DNA of 64,000 nt from Chitinophaga costaii (GTDB taxonomy: Bacteria; Bacteroidota; Bacteroidia; Chitinophagales; Chitinophagaceae): positions 50,826 through 114,825 of the forward strand of contig NZ_FMAR01000018.1 in assembly GCF_900094705.1 (NCBI RefSeq), written 5' to 3'. Position numbers and translations under genes: made by a program. The notes under the pieces are model-generated. The model had not been told where the DNA came from. It saw only the letters and a list, made by a program, of their open reading frames with translations, and made no database searches. This document shows positions 23,848 to 33,137 of the stretch, in pieces (position 1 is the stretch's first letter; each line of letters opens with the position of its first letter).

Positions 23848-24990
23848 TTATTGTGGCAATGCGGGTATGCGTACTTTCCAGGGTACGGTGGTCACCGCGT
23901 TTAAAAATTCGATCAGGTCTTCTTTTTCCACTTTCGTTAAGTTCAGGCGTTTTATCAAAGGATCGGTTTTTGGGAACAAAGTATCTCCCAGCTGGTCTGG
24001 CCGGGGCTTGGGTTGTGGCATGCCGGCGCTGTACATGTTTATTACCCCGTTAATGTCGTCGAACAGGCCATTGTGCATCCAGGGCCGGGTGCGGATCACA
24101 TCCCGCAGGGAGGGCGTTTTAAACTTGCCCACGTCTGCGGCCCTGCCGGTTACGTTATAGCGCCCAAGATCCTGGTACAGCCTTCCGTAATAGGTAAGTC
24201 CAATATTATGAAAATCGTTATCCGTCATCAGGGGGCCATAGTGACAGTTCATGCAGCGGGCTTTGGTGCGGTACAAATGCAGGCCACGCACCGCCCCGTC
24301 GGATAGTGCATTTTTATAACCAGCCAGAAATAGGTCCAGGCGCGTTTTCCGGCTGGTAATGGTTTGTTCATACGTAGCAATGGCCTTGGCAATGCGGGGC
24401 GCGGTAATCTTATCTGAAGCAAAAGCATCACGGAACAATACCTGGTACCCCTTAATGGCCTTCAGTTTGGAAGGCAGCAGTTGCATATCTCCATGCATTT
24501 CCTTCGCATTATTCACCGGGCCAAATACCTGGTCTTCCAGCCCGCTGCTGCGGCCATCCCAAAACAGCTTTTTAAAATACCACACGTTTTCCAGCGAGGG
24601 GGTGTTACGCTGGTTCACCTGCTGATCGTGGCCCACGGCCTTTTCGCGCCCATCGGCCCAGGAGAGGTCTGGCGCATGGCAACTGGCACAGGAAATCTGC
24701 CCCGAACTGCTCAGCCTTGGATCAAAGAACAATAGCTTACCCAGTGCTATCAGGTCCTTCAGCGAATCGGCCAGTGGTTTCAGGGGAGCGTCTGGTAGGC
24801 TATCTAGTTCCTGCCAGGGCACGCCTGCATCTACATCCGGCACCGGCCAGTAGCGGCTGGGCTGCGCATACAGGGTACGCAGGCTATCCGTATAAGGATC
24901 GCCACCCTGCAAAATGTAGGTGCTATTGGTGAAAGAGATCATGAGTGTCATGCCGATCAGCAGCAGGAATATTACGAGCCATTGCTTCAT
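23848..24990 (-). CDS. Di-haem cytochrome c peroxidase / MauG-like protein
   Basis: A 380-aa exported protein with an N-terminal hydrophobic segment (WLVIFLLLIGMTLMISF) acting as signal or anchor. Two haem c attachment sites are visible: CASCH at 101-105 and CMNCH at 246-250. Family motifs include GKLLFFDPRLSSSGQISC, QRNTPSLENVWY, FGPVNNAKEM and FKTPSLRDVIRTRPWMHNG. Members reduce peroxide or, like MauG and MbnH, oxidise residues of a partner protein. It is the last gene of an operon with a TonB receptor, a DUF4876 lipoprotein and a DUF6850 protein; its start is 2 bp from the DUF6850 stop, so translation is coupled. Confidence 0.93.
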   Translation of the reverse strand: MKQWLVIFLLLIGMTLMISFTNSTYILQGGDPYTDSLRTLYAQPSRYWPVPDVDAGVPWQELDSLPDAPLKPLADSLKDLIALGKLLFFDPRLSSSGQISCASCHAPDLSWADGREKAVGHDQQVNQRNTPSLENVWYFKKLFWDGRSSGLEDQVFGPVNNAKEMHGDMQLLPSKLKAIKGYQVLFRDAFASDKITAPRIAKAIATYEQTITSRKTRLDLFLAGYKNALSDGAVRGLHLYRTKARCMNCHYGPLMTDNDFHNIGLTYYGRLYQDLGRYNVTGRAADVGKFKTPSLRDVIRTRPWMHNGLFDDINGVINMYSAGMPQPKPRPDQLGDTLFPKTDPLIKRLNLTKVEKEDLIEFLNAVTTVPWKVRIPALPQ

Positions 24991-24991
24991 C

Positions 24992-26521
24992 TTAAAAATT
25001 TATGCCGGTACTTAATTGCCATTGCCAGCGCACCGTACCCGGTAAGCTGGATGCCGGCACGGTAAAGGTGGGCAGCGCTGCCTGGTGGTATAATGCGCCG
25101 GCTTTTACAAAGGCGCGCACAGTATGCACGGAAAAAAGGTATTGACTTTCCACCCGCCAGGTATTTACCGTAGCGTGGTAGTAATAATAATCCCGGAATA
25201 TAACTGCCTTGGTAAAATCCGGCTGCTGCGCCGGCTGGGTAATGGTGGTAGATACCGGCAGCTGGTGTTGTACGCCCAGCAACAGTTTCAGGGTATTGTG
25301 GCCAGCAATAACCGGCACATACCAGGCCGCCAGTGCGCCCACGGCTGCATATTGATATTCTGCCGTTTGCCCTGCCGACCCATCTGCCCGGTAAAGGTCT
25401 GTCATGGCCGCATCCAGGCACAGCTCATATTGCAGGCGCTGGTTTTTGTAATGGGCGTACATAGGCTGTGCGCGGAGGCACGTTAACGAATATACGTAGT
25501 TATTGCCTGCCAGCAGGGTGTTGTAATCCCTGCCTTCGTGTTTGGAATAATGAAGGGTGGCGCTCCATTGCTGCGCCCCCTGTTTGTATTGCCAGTAAGC
25601 GCTGCCCGTCCATTCGTCTTCATGAAAATAACCGTAGGCAAACTGCTGCTCATTCACATACAACCCCTTGTCATAAAATCGGCTGCTGGCACTGCTATGA
25701 CCGCCCTCCAGCGTAAGGCTGCCAATGCCGAAATGCCCGTCGTATACGGCATTCCACTTCCATCCTTTGGTATCGCTGGCCACGTCGGTGCTGGAGCCAC
25801 TCTTTAACTCGATATAACCATAGCCATCTTGCAAGTAGGTAATGTATTCCGGTTGCGTATAGCTGTACTGGTAATCTTTTTTGCGGTACTCAATATTACT
25901 ATCACTATTCCTGCGGATAATGCCGCCACCCAGGCCAAGCTGGTGGCCAGGCAGCAACTTGTACAGCAGACTGGCATTGACCCCCAGGCGATAGGTGAAA
26001 TATTCCGGTCGCGGATCGTTACTGCGCCAGCCATCATCACTATGATAATCTATGCCGGCAGCAGCCGTAAAGCGTTCATGCAGGAACGGGCGGCTAAGGA
26101 TGCCCTGCAAGTCGTAGCCAATGCTTTGCCAGTTGCCTTTTTTCCCCGCATAAAAATAATAAGGCGCAGGGTCTTGCAGCGCATCGCGCAGGGTGTAGCC
26201 TACACTGTCTTTCCGGATATTGCGATAAGAAAATGCGCCACTCACCAGCCATTTTTTAATAGTACGGGTACCGGCGGTCTGGAAAAAGTATTCGTTTTGT
26301 TTTGCCGCGTCCTGGGCTAGCATATACCCACCACCCGTTTGCCGGTAGCCGCCTTCTACCTGCGCATAGCGGGCCAAAGGCCGTAGCGGCTGGGTAATAA
26401 CGGCTTCATTAAAAAACCGGTATTGCTGCACAAATTGCTCCGCCTGCGCATGCACCGTTGTGTCTTGCGCCCGCATGGCTGTGCCCGTGAGCAGGAGGAG
26501 TAAAAGAAAATAAGTTCGCAT
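24992..26521 (-). CDS. DUF6850 family outer-membrane protein
   Basis: A 509-aa protein with signal peptide MRTYFLLLLLLTGTAMRAQD and a long series of amphipathic beta strands (GNWQSIGYDLQGILSRPF, FTYRLGVNASLLYKLLPGHQLGLGGGI, AVGALAAWYVPVIAGHNTLKLLLG), ending in GTVRWQWQLSTGINF. It therefore looks like an outer-membrane beta barrel. It matches DUF6850 from memory; the function is unknown. It sits between the DUF4876 lipoprotein and the di-haem peroxidase and belongs to the same operon. Confidence 0.8.
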   Translation of the reverse strand: MRTYFLLLLLLTGTAMRAQDTTVHAQAEQFVQQYRFFNEAVITQPLRPLARYAQVEGGYRQTGGGYMLAQDAAKQNEYFFQTAGTRTIKKWLVSGAFSYRNIRKDSVGYTLRDALQDPAPYYFYAGKKGNWQSIGYDLQGILSRPFLHERFTAAAGIDYHSDDGWRSNDPRPEYFTYRLGVNASLLYKLLPGHQLGLGGGIIRRNSDSNIEYRKKDYQYSYTQPEYITYLQDGYGYIELKSGSSTDVASDTKGWKWNAVYDGHFGIGSLTLEGGHSSASSRFYDKGLYVNEQQFAYGYFHEDEWTGSAYWQYKQGAQQWSATLHYSKHEGRDYNTLLAGNNYVYSLTCLRAQPMYAHYKNQRLQYELCLDAAMTDLYRADGSAGQTAEYQYAAVGALAAWYVPVIAGHNTLKLLLGVQHQLPVSTTITQPAQQPDFTKAVIFRDYYYYHATVNTWRVESQYLFSVHTVRAFVKAGALYHQAALPTFTVPASSLPGTVRWQWQLSTGINF

Positions 26522-26557
26522 ACCGTATGAAGTACCGGCGGCCAGCCGCCGGCCTGT

Positions 26558-27976
26558 TTAGTTTTTAAATATGCCGGGCAATGCCTTGGGCAGGTAATCA
26601 AAATCGTTCGTCGCATTGTTGGTATCCATCAGGATCACGCGGGTACCCACAGTTTTGGCCGTTTTGCGGATGATGGATTCGGAGGAATAAGCACCATCGG
26701 GTACATTGGCGGCGCCGGCATCCAGGGTGCTGACCAGCTTCCGTGGCACACGCTGGCTGGAGGAAGGACTGGGGTTTTGCATTTGCACCGCATCGATGAT
26801 CGCCGCATTGGGCACCTGGTAAAACACCGAGGTAGTATTAGAGATGGTCGTTACGGAAGGATCAGGATATTTTTTATAGGTGGAGGCGTCCCCCACGTCG
26901 GTGCCGGCTTTGCTGAGCAGGGGCAAATGTGCGGTTGTCTTAAAGATTACGATCGCATCGCGGCCAGGATTGTCCAGGATCAGATCTCGGTTGCCACCGG
27001 CATCATTCACCAGCAGGTTAGGTACGTTCAGGTTATCTACATCAGAGCTAAGCGCATTGGAAATGACATCGCCTAAGTATACTTCAAAATCTGCCCCGCT
27101 CAGGTCTACGGTAAGGGAGGGGTCTTTTACGCTGATGGCCACGCCGTCGGCCCCTACAAAGGGCGCTTTGTGGTTCTGCGCAGTGGCAGCTATTACAAAG
27201 CTGGCACCGGGCTGTATGGGATATTGCGTGCCATTGCCCGGTATGCGGAAGAGGGTTTTGGTGTACACAAAATTGCGGTTGGCGCCGTCCGTAGCAGGGC
27301 TTATGCCAATGGATTTACTCCAGTCGTATTGCTTATACAGCGGGTCCGATGCATCGCTCAGGTAATAACCTTTGGTCAGGTCGGTCTTGGCCGTGCCGGT
27401 ATTGTTGCCGGAAAGCTGGGCTATGTAAAGACTATCGGCATACAGCACCTGGTTAGCGTTGTTATAGATCTCGATAAACTGATCGCGGTACAAAGCCCCG
27501 TTCTGGGTGTTGCTGCCTGCGTAATAAATCTGTTTGATCACCCAGTCGCCTATCTTGCCCAGGGCCAGTTTCAGCGACAGGGTATTGTTGGTCGTGGCGT
27601 TCAGCGTAAGGTTAGACAGGGCAGCGTTGAACACCACGGAATCTTTATCCGAGGTAAGCCCTGTTACACTTTCATAGGTAGCCCTGGGGATAGCAATGGT
27701 GGCCTGCACGTCGTATATGCCGGCGCTGATGCTATTAAAAATACCCAGGCCCGTGTTGTCTGTTTGCTGGGTGATGGTGTTGCCGGTTACGGTGTTTTTT
27801 ACCACCACCGATATGCCGGTAAGCGGAAAGTCATAGCTGCCGCCGGCGCTATCGTAAGCCACCTTTACAATTACATTAATAGGTGGCACTGATGGCTTCA
27901 GGTCGGATTTTTTACAGGCTACCTGGAATAAAATGGCCAGTAGCAGGGCCAAGGCGATGGGTATGAATCGTTTCAT
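26558..27976 (-). CDS. DUF4876 family lipoprotein
   Basis: A 472-aa lipoprotein (MKRFIPIALALLLAILFQVAC, acceptor Cys 21). An N-terminal carboxypeptidase-regulatory-like beta-sandwich (VKVAYDSAGGSYDFPLTGISVVVKN) precedes a lamin-tail-like segment (GDWVIKQIYYAGSNTQNG, DQFIEIYNNANQVLYADSLYI) that is typical of DUF4876. It is probably surface-exposed or periplasm-facing and partners the TonB receptor encoded 19 bp upstream, much as SusD partners SusC, although it is unrelated to SusD. Confidence 0.85.
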   Translation of the reverse strand: MKRFIPIALALLLAILFQVACKKSDLKPSVPPINVIVKVAYDSAGGSYDFPLTGISVVVKNTVTGNTITQQTDNTGLGIFNSISAGIYDVQATIAIPRATYESVTGLTSDKDSVVFNAALSNLTLNATTNNTLSLKLALGKIGDWVIKQIYYAGSNTQNGALYRDQFIEIYNNANQVLYADSLYIAQLSGNNTGTAKTDLTKGYYLSDASDPLYKQYDWSKSIGISPATDGANRNFVYTKTLFRIPGNGTQYPIQPGASFVIAATAQNHKAPFVGADGVAISVKDPSLTVDLSGADFEVYLGDVISNALSSDVDNLNVPNLLVNDAGGNRDLILDNPGRDAIVIFKTTAHLPLLSKAGTDVGDASTYKKYPDPSVTTISNTTSVFYQVPNAAIIDAVQMQNPSPSSSQRVPRKLVSTLDAGAANVPDGAYSSESIIRKTAKTVGTRVILMDTNNATNDFDYLPKALPGIFKN

Positions 27977-27995
27977 GTTTATAGTAGTTGAATGT

Positions 27996-30785
27996 TTACC
28001 GGATATTGAAAATAAGTTCTGCGCTGTAAGTAGGTTGCCCGTTGTAGTAGTCGGTGCCGGTCAGCGTTCTGTTAACCGGGCGAATGAAAAACACGTTGTA
28101 GGCGCTGAAGGAAAAACGGAGGTAATCGCCTATTTCCTTGCTGAGCCGCAATTGAACGTTTGGATATACAAAAGACGGGGTGTAGGTAACCGGGCTATTG
28201 TTTTCGTTCAGTTGTATTAGGTGTGCATACTCCGCAGAGCGGGCCTGTTCCGGCGTAAGTGCGAAGTAGCGCATGTCTTTGGTGTAATACCCCACCGGGT
28301 ATATGCTGGAAGGCAGCAGCTCCGAACGGTTCACCCAAAACAGTTCGCCGGTTAGCATCACCGCCATGCGCAGGGCAGGGATGTGGGTGGTGCTGGTAAG
28401 AGTGCTTTTAATGTTAGAAGCCCTGGTAGCCGTAGCACTGAACACCCCATAGGTGGCGGTAAGATCGTAGCGGGGATTGTCTGTTTTAATGGAGGAGAAA
28501 TTGCTTTTCGTATACGTAAGGTAGTAAGCAGTGGTGAAGTTAAAAGACGTTTGTAAAGCGCGGATCTTGCGGGTACTCAGCATTATTTCCAAGCCCTCCG
28601 AACGGTCATAGCTGCCGTTTTGCATACGCTGGTAGCTGGCCACGTAATGGGTGGTAGTGCCATCTGGCGTATAGGTGGGATGGCCGCCGGCTACGGGGGT
28701 CACCGTATAGTTGGGCAGGTCTAGCGGCACCAGTTCACTAATGGCAGAAAATCCATTAGCCGACACGCGGTGAAATCCGTATAACGATGCCTGCAAGGGA
28801 CCTGCATCGAGGTTAAAACCTGTTTCGTAGGTGACACTGCGGTAAGGTTTAATGGGCAGGTTTTCCAGTTTTTGTACTTGGGTGTATACGAGGTAAAGGC
28901 TTTCGGTAGAAGAGCCATTGTATACGCTGACCATGGGAACGTCTATGTACACATTGCCTGGGCTTACCTGCGATAAGGAAGGCGCTTTGGTGGCAATGCC
29001 GTAGGCAGCATTCCAGCTCAGGTTTTGGGCGATCCGGTAGTTCATGCTTAGCCGGGGCGACAGGGTACTGTATTTATTTTGGAGGTCGTTACGCAGGCCC
29101 AGATTCAGGCTGAGTGGGCGTTGTAGCAGCAATGTATTAAGAGTATTTTCCAGGTACACGCCTGCATTTGCCAGGGCAGGCAGGTCGCGGTAGGAGCGCA
29201 TGCGGTCGTTGGTATAATTATTCCCCGCAAAGCGTGGCCGCGATGGATCTATCAATATACCGGGGCCACGGTTAGCGCTGTAACTGAAGTTTACACCCAG
29301 GGTATACCGGTAGGTGGTGTGCTGCTTCAGTTTAAAGCTGCTGCTGGCTTCCAGCCTGCCGCCTGCTGTTACCGGTTCGCCCATGATATGTTTTACCGAT
29401 AAATAATAACCCGGTGCAAAATAACCTTCGTGTATGCCGGTGGTCATGGCATCGGATATGCCGATCACGGTAGTGGAGTTCAGGTAGCGCTGCTCGTAAG
29501 AGACTTGTTTGCCCCGGCTGTAATTGGCTTGTAGCGAGAGGGTATTGAGCCAGGTTTTTTTTACCTGCCACTCGCCACGGTTGTTCACGGAAAACAGTCG
29601 GTTGTTAAACCTCGACATTTGTTCTTCGCCCTGGTCGGGATCGCGTTTGGTTTGATCCAGGGTAGTGTTTACATCTAGGCTCAGCGTGTTGCGAAACCTG
29701 GAACGGCCTTTGGTTTGCACGGTCCATAACAGGCTGGCGGCCACCCGTTGATAGCCTTTTAATTTATCACGCGGATCGTCCAGGCTATTCAGGTAGTCGA
29801 AGCTGATATTCACTATCCCCATCCTTGGAGATAGCTGCACGCCCTTGTTGATGCCTAGATTTTGTGTGCCTTCGTTGGTGCGGGCGCTAATGCGCAGGGG
29901 GGTAATGCCAGCCTGGCGGTTTACAATTACTAAGCCAGTGGTATAATCACCATACCGCGCACCAGCGACGCCGGTTACTACTTCAATATTCTCCACGTTT
30001 TCTGCCGGTATACTGCGTAGGTCTATGCCATTATTGGCCTGGGCCATCGTGGCGTAACTTTTATACAAGGTACCATTGCGCGCGCCCCGGTCGGGCAGGA
30101 AACTGGATTCAGGATTTTGAGGGTTGTTGCCGCCGAAAAATCCCATGCGCCCAGGTCCCATGATTTGCATATTGGCATCGTTGGAAAGAGTGGCACCATC
30201 TATTTGCATGGATATCCCGAAGGCGTTATTGAGTGCGCTCACCGTGTTGGCCGGCACTACGGTGCGTAAGGTAAGGGCTTGTAAACTTTGGGTAGAAACG
30301 TTGGGCTTAAGGATGGTCTGTCCGGGCAAATAATCCAGCACATTGGCCAGGCTCAGGGCCTGGGTTTGTTCAATGGCCTCGCGGTCGAACTGTATAGAAG
30401 AATTAGAGGAGGCAGTTTTTTTGCGCACACCATTTACTTCCACATCGGGCAGTTTCAGGTTATCGTCTTTTAAAATAAAAACCGGCAGGGTAGCACTTTG
30501 CGGCCAGCGCACCGGCAGGGTCATGGTACGCTTGCCCACATAGCTGAAGCGCAGTACGGGCTGCCCGCTTGCGGGATATGCTGCCGGCAGCATTAAGGCA
30601 AAACTGCCATCGGCCAGTGTATAGGTTTTACTTTCTTCCGGCATTAATAACACCGATACATAGGGGAGGGGTTTTCCTTTTTCATCGGTTACCTTGCCCC
30701 GCAGTACGCCCTGCTGGGCATAAGCACTGGAAGCAACACCCAGTATTAGCAGTAAGATATAAGCAATAAATAGTGTCCTTCTCAT
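27996..30785 (-). CDS. TonB-dependent receptor with carboxypeptidase-like N-terminal domain
   Basis: About 929 aa. The start at 30785 (MRRTLFIAYILLLILGVASSAYAQ) gives a clean signal peptide. A CarboxypepD_reg-like domain (LRGKVTDEKGKPLPYVSVLL) is followed by a plug (LSLANVLDYLPGQTILKPNVS, NIEVVTGVAGARYGDYTTGLVIV) and a beta barrel ending FIRPVNRTLTGTDYYNGQPTYSAELIFNIR (seen in pieces). No STN domain is present. It heads the operon TonB receptor - DUF4876 - DUF6850 - di-haem peroxidase. The substrate is unknown; a metal complex is one possibility. Confidence 0.92.
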   Translation of the reverse strand: MRRTLFIAYILLLILGVASSAYAQQGVLRGKVTDEKGKPLPYVSVLLMPEESKTYTLADGSFALMLPAAYPASGQPVLRFSYVGKRTMTLPVRWPQSATLPVFILKDDNLKLPDVEVNGVRKKTASSNSSIQFDREAIEQTQALSLANVLDYLPGQTILKPNVSTQSLQALTLRTVVPANTVSALNNAFGISMQIDGATLSNDANMQIMGPGRMGFFGGNNPQNPESSFLPDRGARNGTLYKSYATMAQANNGIDLRSIPAENVENIEVVTGVAGARYGDYTTGLVIVNRQAGITPLRISARTNEGTQNLGINKGVQLSPRMGIVNISFDYLNSLDDPRDKLKGYQRVAASLLWTVQTKGRSRFRNTLSLDVNTTLDQTKRDPDQGEEQMSRFNNRLFSVNNRGEWQVKKTWLNTLSLQANYSRGKQVSYEQRYLNSTTVIGISDAMTTGIHEGYFAPGYYLSVKHIMGEPVTAGGRLEASSSFKLKQHTTYRYTLGVNFSYSANRGPGILIDPSRPRFAGNNYTNDRMRSYRDLPALANAGVYLENTLNTLLLQRPLSLNLGLRNDLQNKYSTLSPRLSMNYRIAQNLSWNAAYGIATKAPSLSQVSPGNVYIDVPMVSVYNGSSTESLYLVYTQVQKLENLPIKPYRSVTYETGFNLDAGPLQASLYGFHRVSANGFSAISELVPLDLPNYTVTPVAGGHPTYTPDGTTTHYVASYQRMQNGSYDRSEGLEIMLSTRKIRALQTSFNFTTAYYLTYTKSNFSSIKTDNPRYDLTATYGVFSATATRASNIKSTLTSTTHIPALRMAVMLTGELFWVNRSELLPSSIYPVGYYTKDMRYFALTPEQARSAEYAHLIQLNENNSPVTYTPSFVYPNVQLRLSKEIGDYLRFSFSAYNVFFIRPVNRTLTGTDYYNGQPTYSAELIFNIR

Positions 30786-31103
30786 CGTTGGCATAAGCAA
30801 AGGCGGCTCCCCGGTCTACAGCAAAAAATAGTCGCTGCAAAACTGCAAAAAGCGCCCCGCCCATCGCATCGGGATCGGGAAAAAGTTTTACGCAAAACGG
30901 AAAACCAATACCATTCCGGCAAAACCCTGCCTGCATATATGGGCTATGTGCTGTACACTGCGAGGCAGGTGTGATTACACCTAACCTGCACTGAGGGTAA
31001 CTGCCAATGCCTGTTGCGCAGGGTTAACACCCTTTTATGAATCACCGGAATGGCTACTGCGGCTTCTTCAGAATTACCCCAAAATCTGCTGCTAATTTTA
31101 GCT

Positions 31104-31700
31104 ATGCAAATGACGGATACGGCGCTATACGATATCGCCACTTATGTATGTGAGCTGTTTGAGCAGAACAACCAACCTTACCTCGTATATCATAATGCCC
31201 TCCACACCGCCGATGTGGTACTGCATGCTATTGAAATGGCCGCAGTGTATAAACTGGATGAATATAACCGTTTTATCCTGCTGGCGGCTGCATGGTTTCA
31301 TGATACCGGCCATCTCTTTGCAGACATGGCAGTGCATGAAGCGGAAAGTATAACGATTATGCGCAACTATTTCTCCCGGCATTCCATACCAGCCGCCGTA
31401 ACCGAGTCTATTGCAGGCTGCATACAAGCCACCCGCCTGCCAGCCCAGCCTCATAATTTACTGGAAGAAATTCTTTGTGATGCAGATACTTACCACCTGG
31501 GTACTTCCGAATTTCGGGAGGTAGACCAGCGTGTGAAAGAGGAGATGGAACTACGGCTGCAGACTACGCTGGTACACTGGCCGGAAAAAACGTTTACCTT
31601 TTTAAAATCCCACCGCTACTTTACCACCTACGCGCAAAAGTACCTACAGCCAGGTAAGATAAATCATATGCAACGCCTGCGTAAGCTGCAAAAGCTGTAA
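31104..31700 (+). CDS. HD-domain phosphohydrolase-like protein
   Basis: A metal-dependent HD superfamily protein of about 198 aa. The pattern YHNALHTADVVLHAIEMA, then LAAAWFHDTGHL (the HD pair) and EEILCDADTYHLG (late Asp) is the arrangement of predicted metal-dependent HD phosphohydrolases. An in-frame ATG at 31050 would add 18 residues (MATAASSELPQ...). I prefer 31104 because the TAATTTTA motif just before it resembles a -7 box, but this is not decisive. The substrate is unknown. No partner genes are on this strand. Confidence 0.85.
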   Translation: MQMTDTALYDIATYVCELFEQNNQPYLVYHNALHTADVVLHAIEMAAVYKLDEYNRFILLAAAWFHDTGHLFADMAVHEAESITIMRNYFSRHSIPAAVTESIAGCIQATRLPAQPHNLLEEILCDADTYHLGTSEFREVDQRVKEEMELRLQTTLVHWPEKTFTFLKSHRYFTTYAQKYLQPGKINHMQRLRKLQKL

Positions 31701-31760
31701 AGCACCGAAGCATTTGCAGGACAGTAATTACAGGCCCGCATGCAGCGATAGCCTATCTGC

Positions 31761-32333
31761 TTATACCACCTGTACTTCAAACCCAGCCAGCAGCCCCTCC
31801 ACCGTATGCCGCGAAAACTTAGCCCTACGGACATTGTTACTAACCGGGTGTATCACGAAATTATAATTGGTGGAAAAATCCATGCCGCTCAGGTTTGTAT
31901 CTGAAAACACGGCCTGGTCAAAATCGCAGTGCGTCATGATGGCTTTGGAAATATTGGCCATGGCAAAGTTGGCACCCTGTAGTTTGCAATCCTGGAATAC
32001 GCTTTGGTGCAGCTTCATCCTTCCAAAGCCGGCGTATTGCAGTGCACATTGGTGAAAATGCAGCTCCAGTCCAAAATCCCGGGCCTCGGAGAAGTTGATG
32101 CCAATGAGTTTACAGTCTGAAAATCTTACGAGCTGTAACTTGGTGTTTTTTACAACAGCATTGCCGAGGTTACAGGCAGTGAAACGGCAGTCTATAAAAG
32201 TCAGGTTGGTAAGGCTGGAAAATATACAGTTCCGGAATTCTGTGAATTCAAATTCCGAATCGGGTAGGGGTATTTGGGTAAAATCTACTTTTTCTATGAG
32301 CTGGTAATCTGGTTGCGGTTTGGTGGTGCGCAT
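31761..32333 (-). CDS. Pentapeptide-repeat protein
   Basis: A 190-aa right-handed quadrilateral beta-helix built from A(N/D)LXX-type repeats, for example FIDCRFTACNLGNAVVKNT, FQDCKLQGANFAMANISKA and FDQAVFSDTNLSGMDFST. The C-terminal cap NNVRRAKFSRHTVEGLLAGFEV is common in Bacteroidota members. It is related in shape to Qnr/MfpA DNA-mimic proteins but lacks evidence for a gyrase role. Single gene. Confidence 0.9.
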   Translation of the reverse strand: MRTTKPQPDYQLIEKVDFTQIPLPDSEFEFTEFRNCIFSSLTNLTFIDCRFTACNLGNAVVKNTKLQLVRFSDCKLIGINFSEARDFGLELHFHQCALQYAGFGRMKLHQSVFQDCKLQGANFAMANISKAIMTHCDFDQAVFSDTNLSGMDFSTNYNFVIHPVSNNVRRAKFSRHTVEGLLAGFEVQVV

Positions 32334-32394
32334 ATGTTGCTATTCTTTTATAGGCGGGTGCCGACTTGTTATTTTCTACGTATATAGGTTCCCG

Positions 32395-32937
32395 TTATGG
32401 CCGCAGGTAACGCGCTATCATTTTTTGAAGATGTATATCACTGGGCAAGGGCGCATCTTCAGAAATGATCCCACCATCCCGGCGCAGTAGCATGAAGCGG
32501 GGGATCAGGTTTATCCGGTAGTCTTTCAGAAAAGCAGAAGTACCGTGGTGCAGGAGTAAAAAGTTACACGCTGTATCCAGTTTTTCCTCCAGGCTGGCCC
32601 GCTTCCAGTCGCTTTGCCGGTTGTCCACAGAAATGGAGATGAAGTCGATAGACTGGCCGGCAAACTGCTGCTGTAGTTGTTTCAGCGCCGGCATTTCTGC
32701 ACGGCAGGGGGCGCACCAACTGGCCCAGAAATCCAGCAGCACCAGCTGGCCAGTGCCTTCATGGATCACACTGGCCAGGGTGTGGGTGGTATCTTGGCGC
32801 AGGTTCAGCAATGTTTCCACACCTTGCAACCGCACAAAATAAATACTGGTATCATGGTCGGCAGCCATGCCACTGGCATGTTCCTTACCAGAAAACAGGC
32901 CGCACGCCAGTATAAACAGCACACAGAAAACGCGCAT
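32395..32937 (-). CDS. TlpA/ResA-like thioredoxin-fold protein
   Basis: A roughly 180-aa exported thiol-disulfide protein. The start at 32937 (MRVFCVLFILACGLFSG) gives a signal peptide, possibly of the lipoprotein type with Cys 12. The active site is WCAPC in LLDFWASWCAPCRAEMPAL, and the cis-Pro loop region is INLIPRFMLLRRDGGI. The insertion and SISVDNRQSDWKRA are typical of TlpA-like proteins that deliver reducing equivalents in the periplasm. No cytochrome-maturation genes are nearby. Confidence 0.9.
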   Translation of the reverse strand: MRVFCVLFILACGLFSGKEHASGMAADHDTSIYFVRLQGVETLLNLRQDTTHTLASVIHEGTGQLVLLDFWASWCAPCRAEMPALKQLQQQFAGQSIDFISISVDNRQSDWKRASLEEKLDTACNFLLLHHGTSAFLKDYRINLIPRFMLLRRDGGIISEDAPLPSDIHLQKMIARYLRP

Positions 32938-33137
32938 AAAACAACCATTAAAAACACACAATAAGCCGGACCATGCCGGCACTGTCCAGCTTTAAATATA
33001 GTAAAGTGTTGGCATTCTCATGACTTGCTGCCGGAAGATGCTGCCGGAAGAAAAGAAAATGGCAGGCCTCCATATCCGCATCGGTTGTGAAATCCCCTTG
33101 CGTCCCGTATCTTAGCGACTCTTCCAAAAAACATGGC

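Noticed and set aside
30786..31049. Riboswitch (for example cobalamin) upstream of the TonB receptor
   Set aside because: A small AGGTGT/ACACCT hairpin is present, but none of the conserved cobalamin riboswitch core boxes could be recognised.
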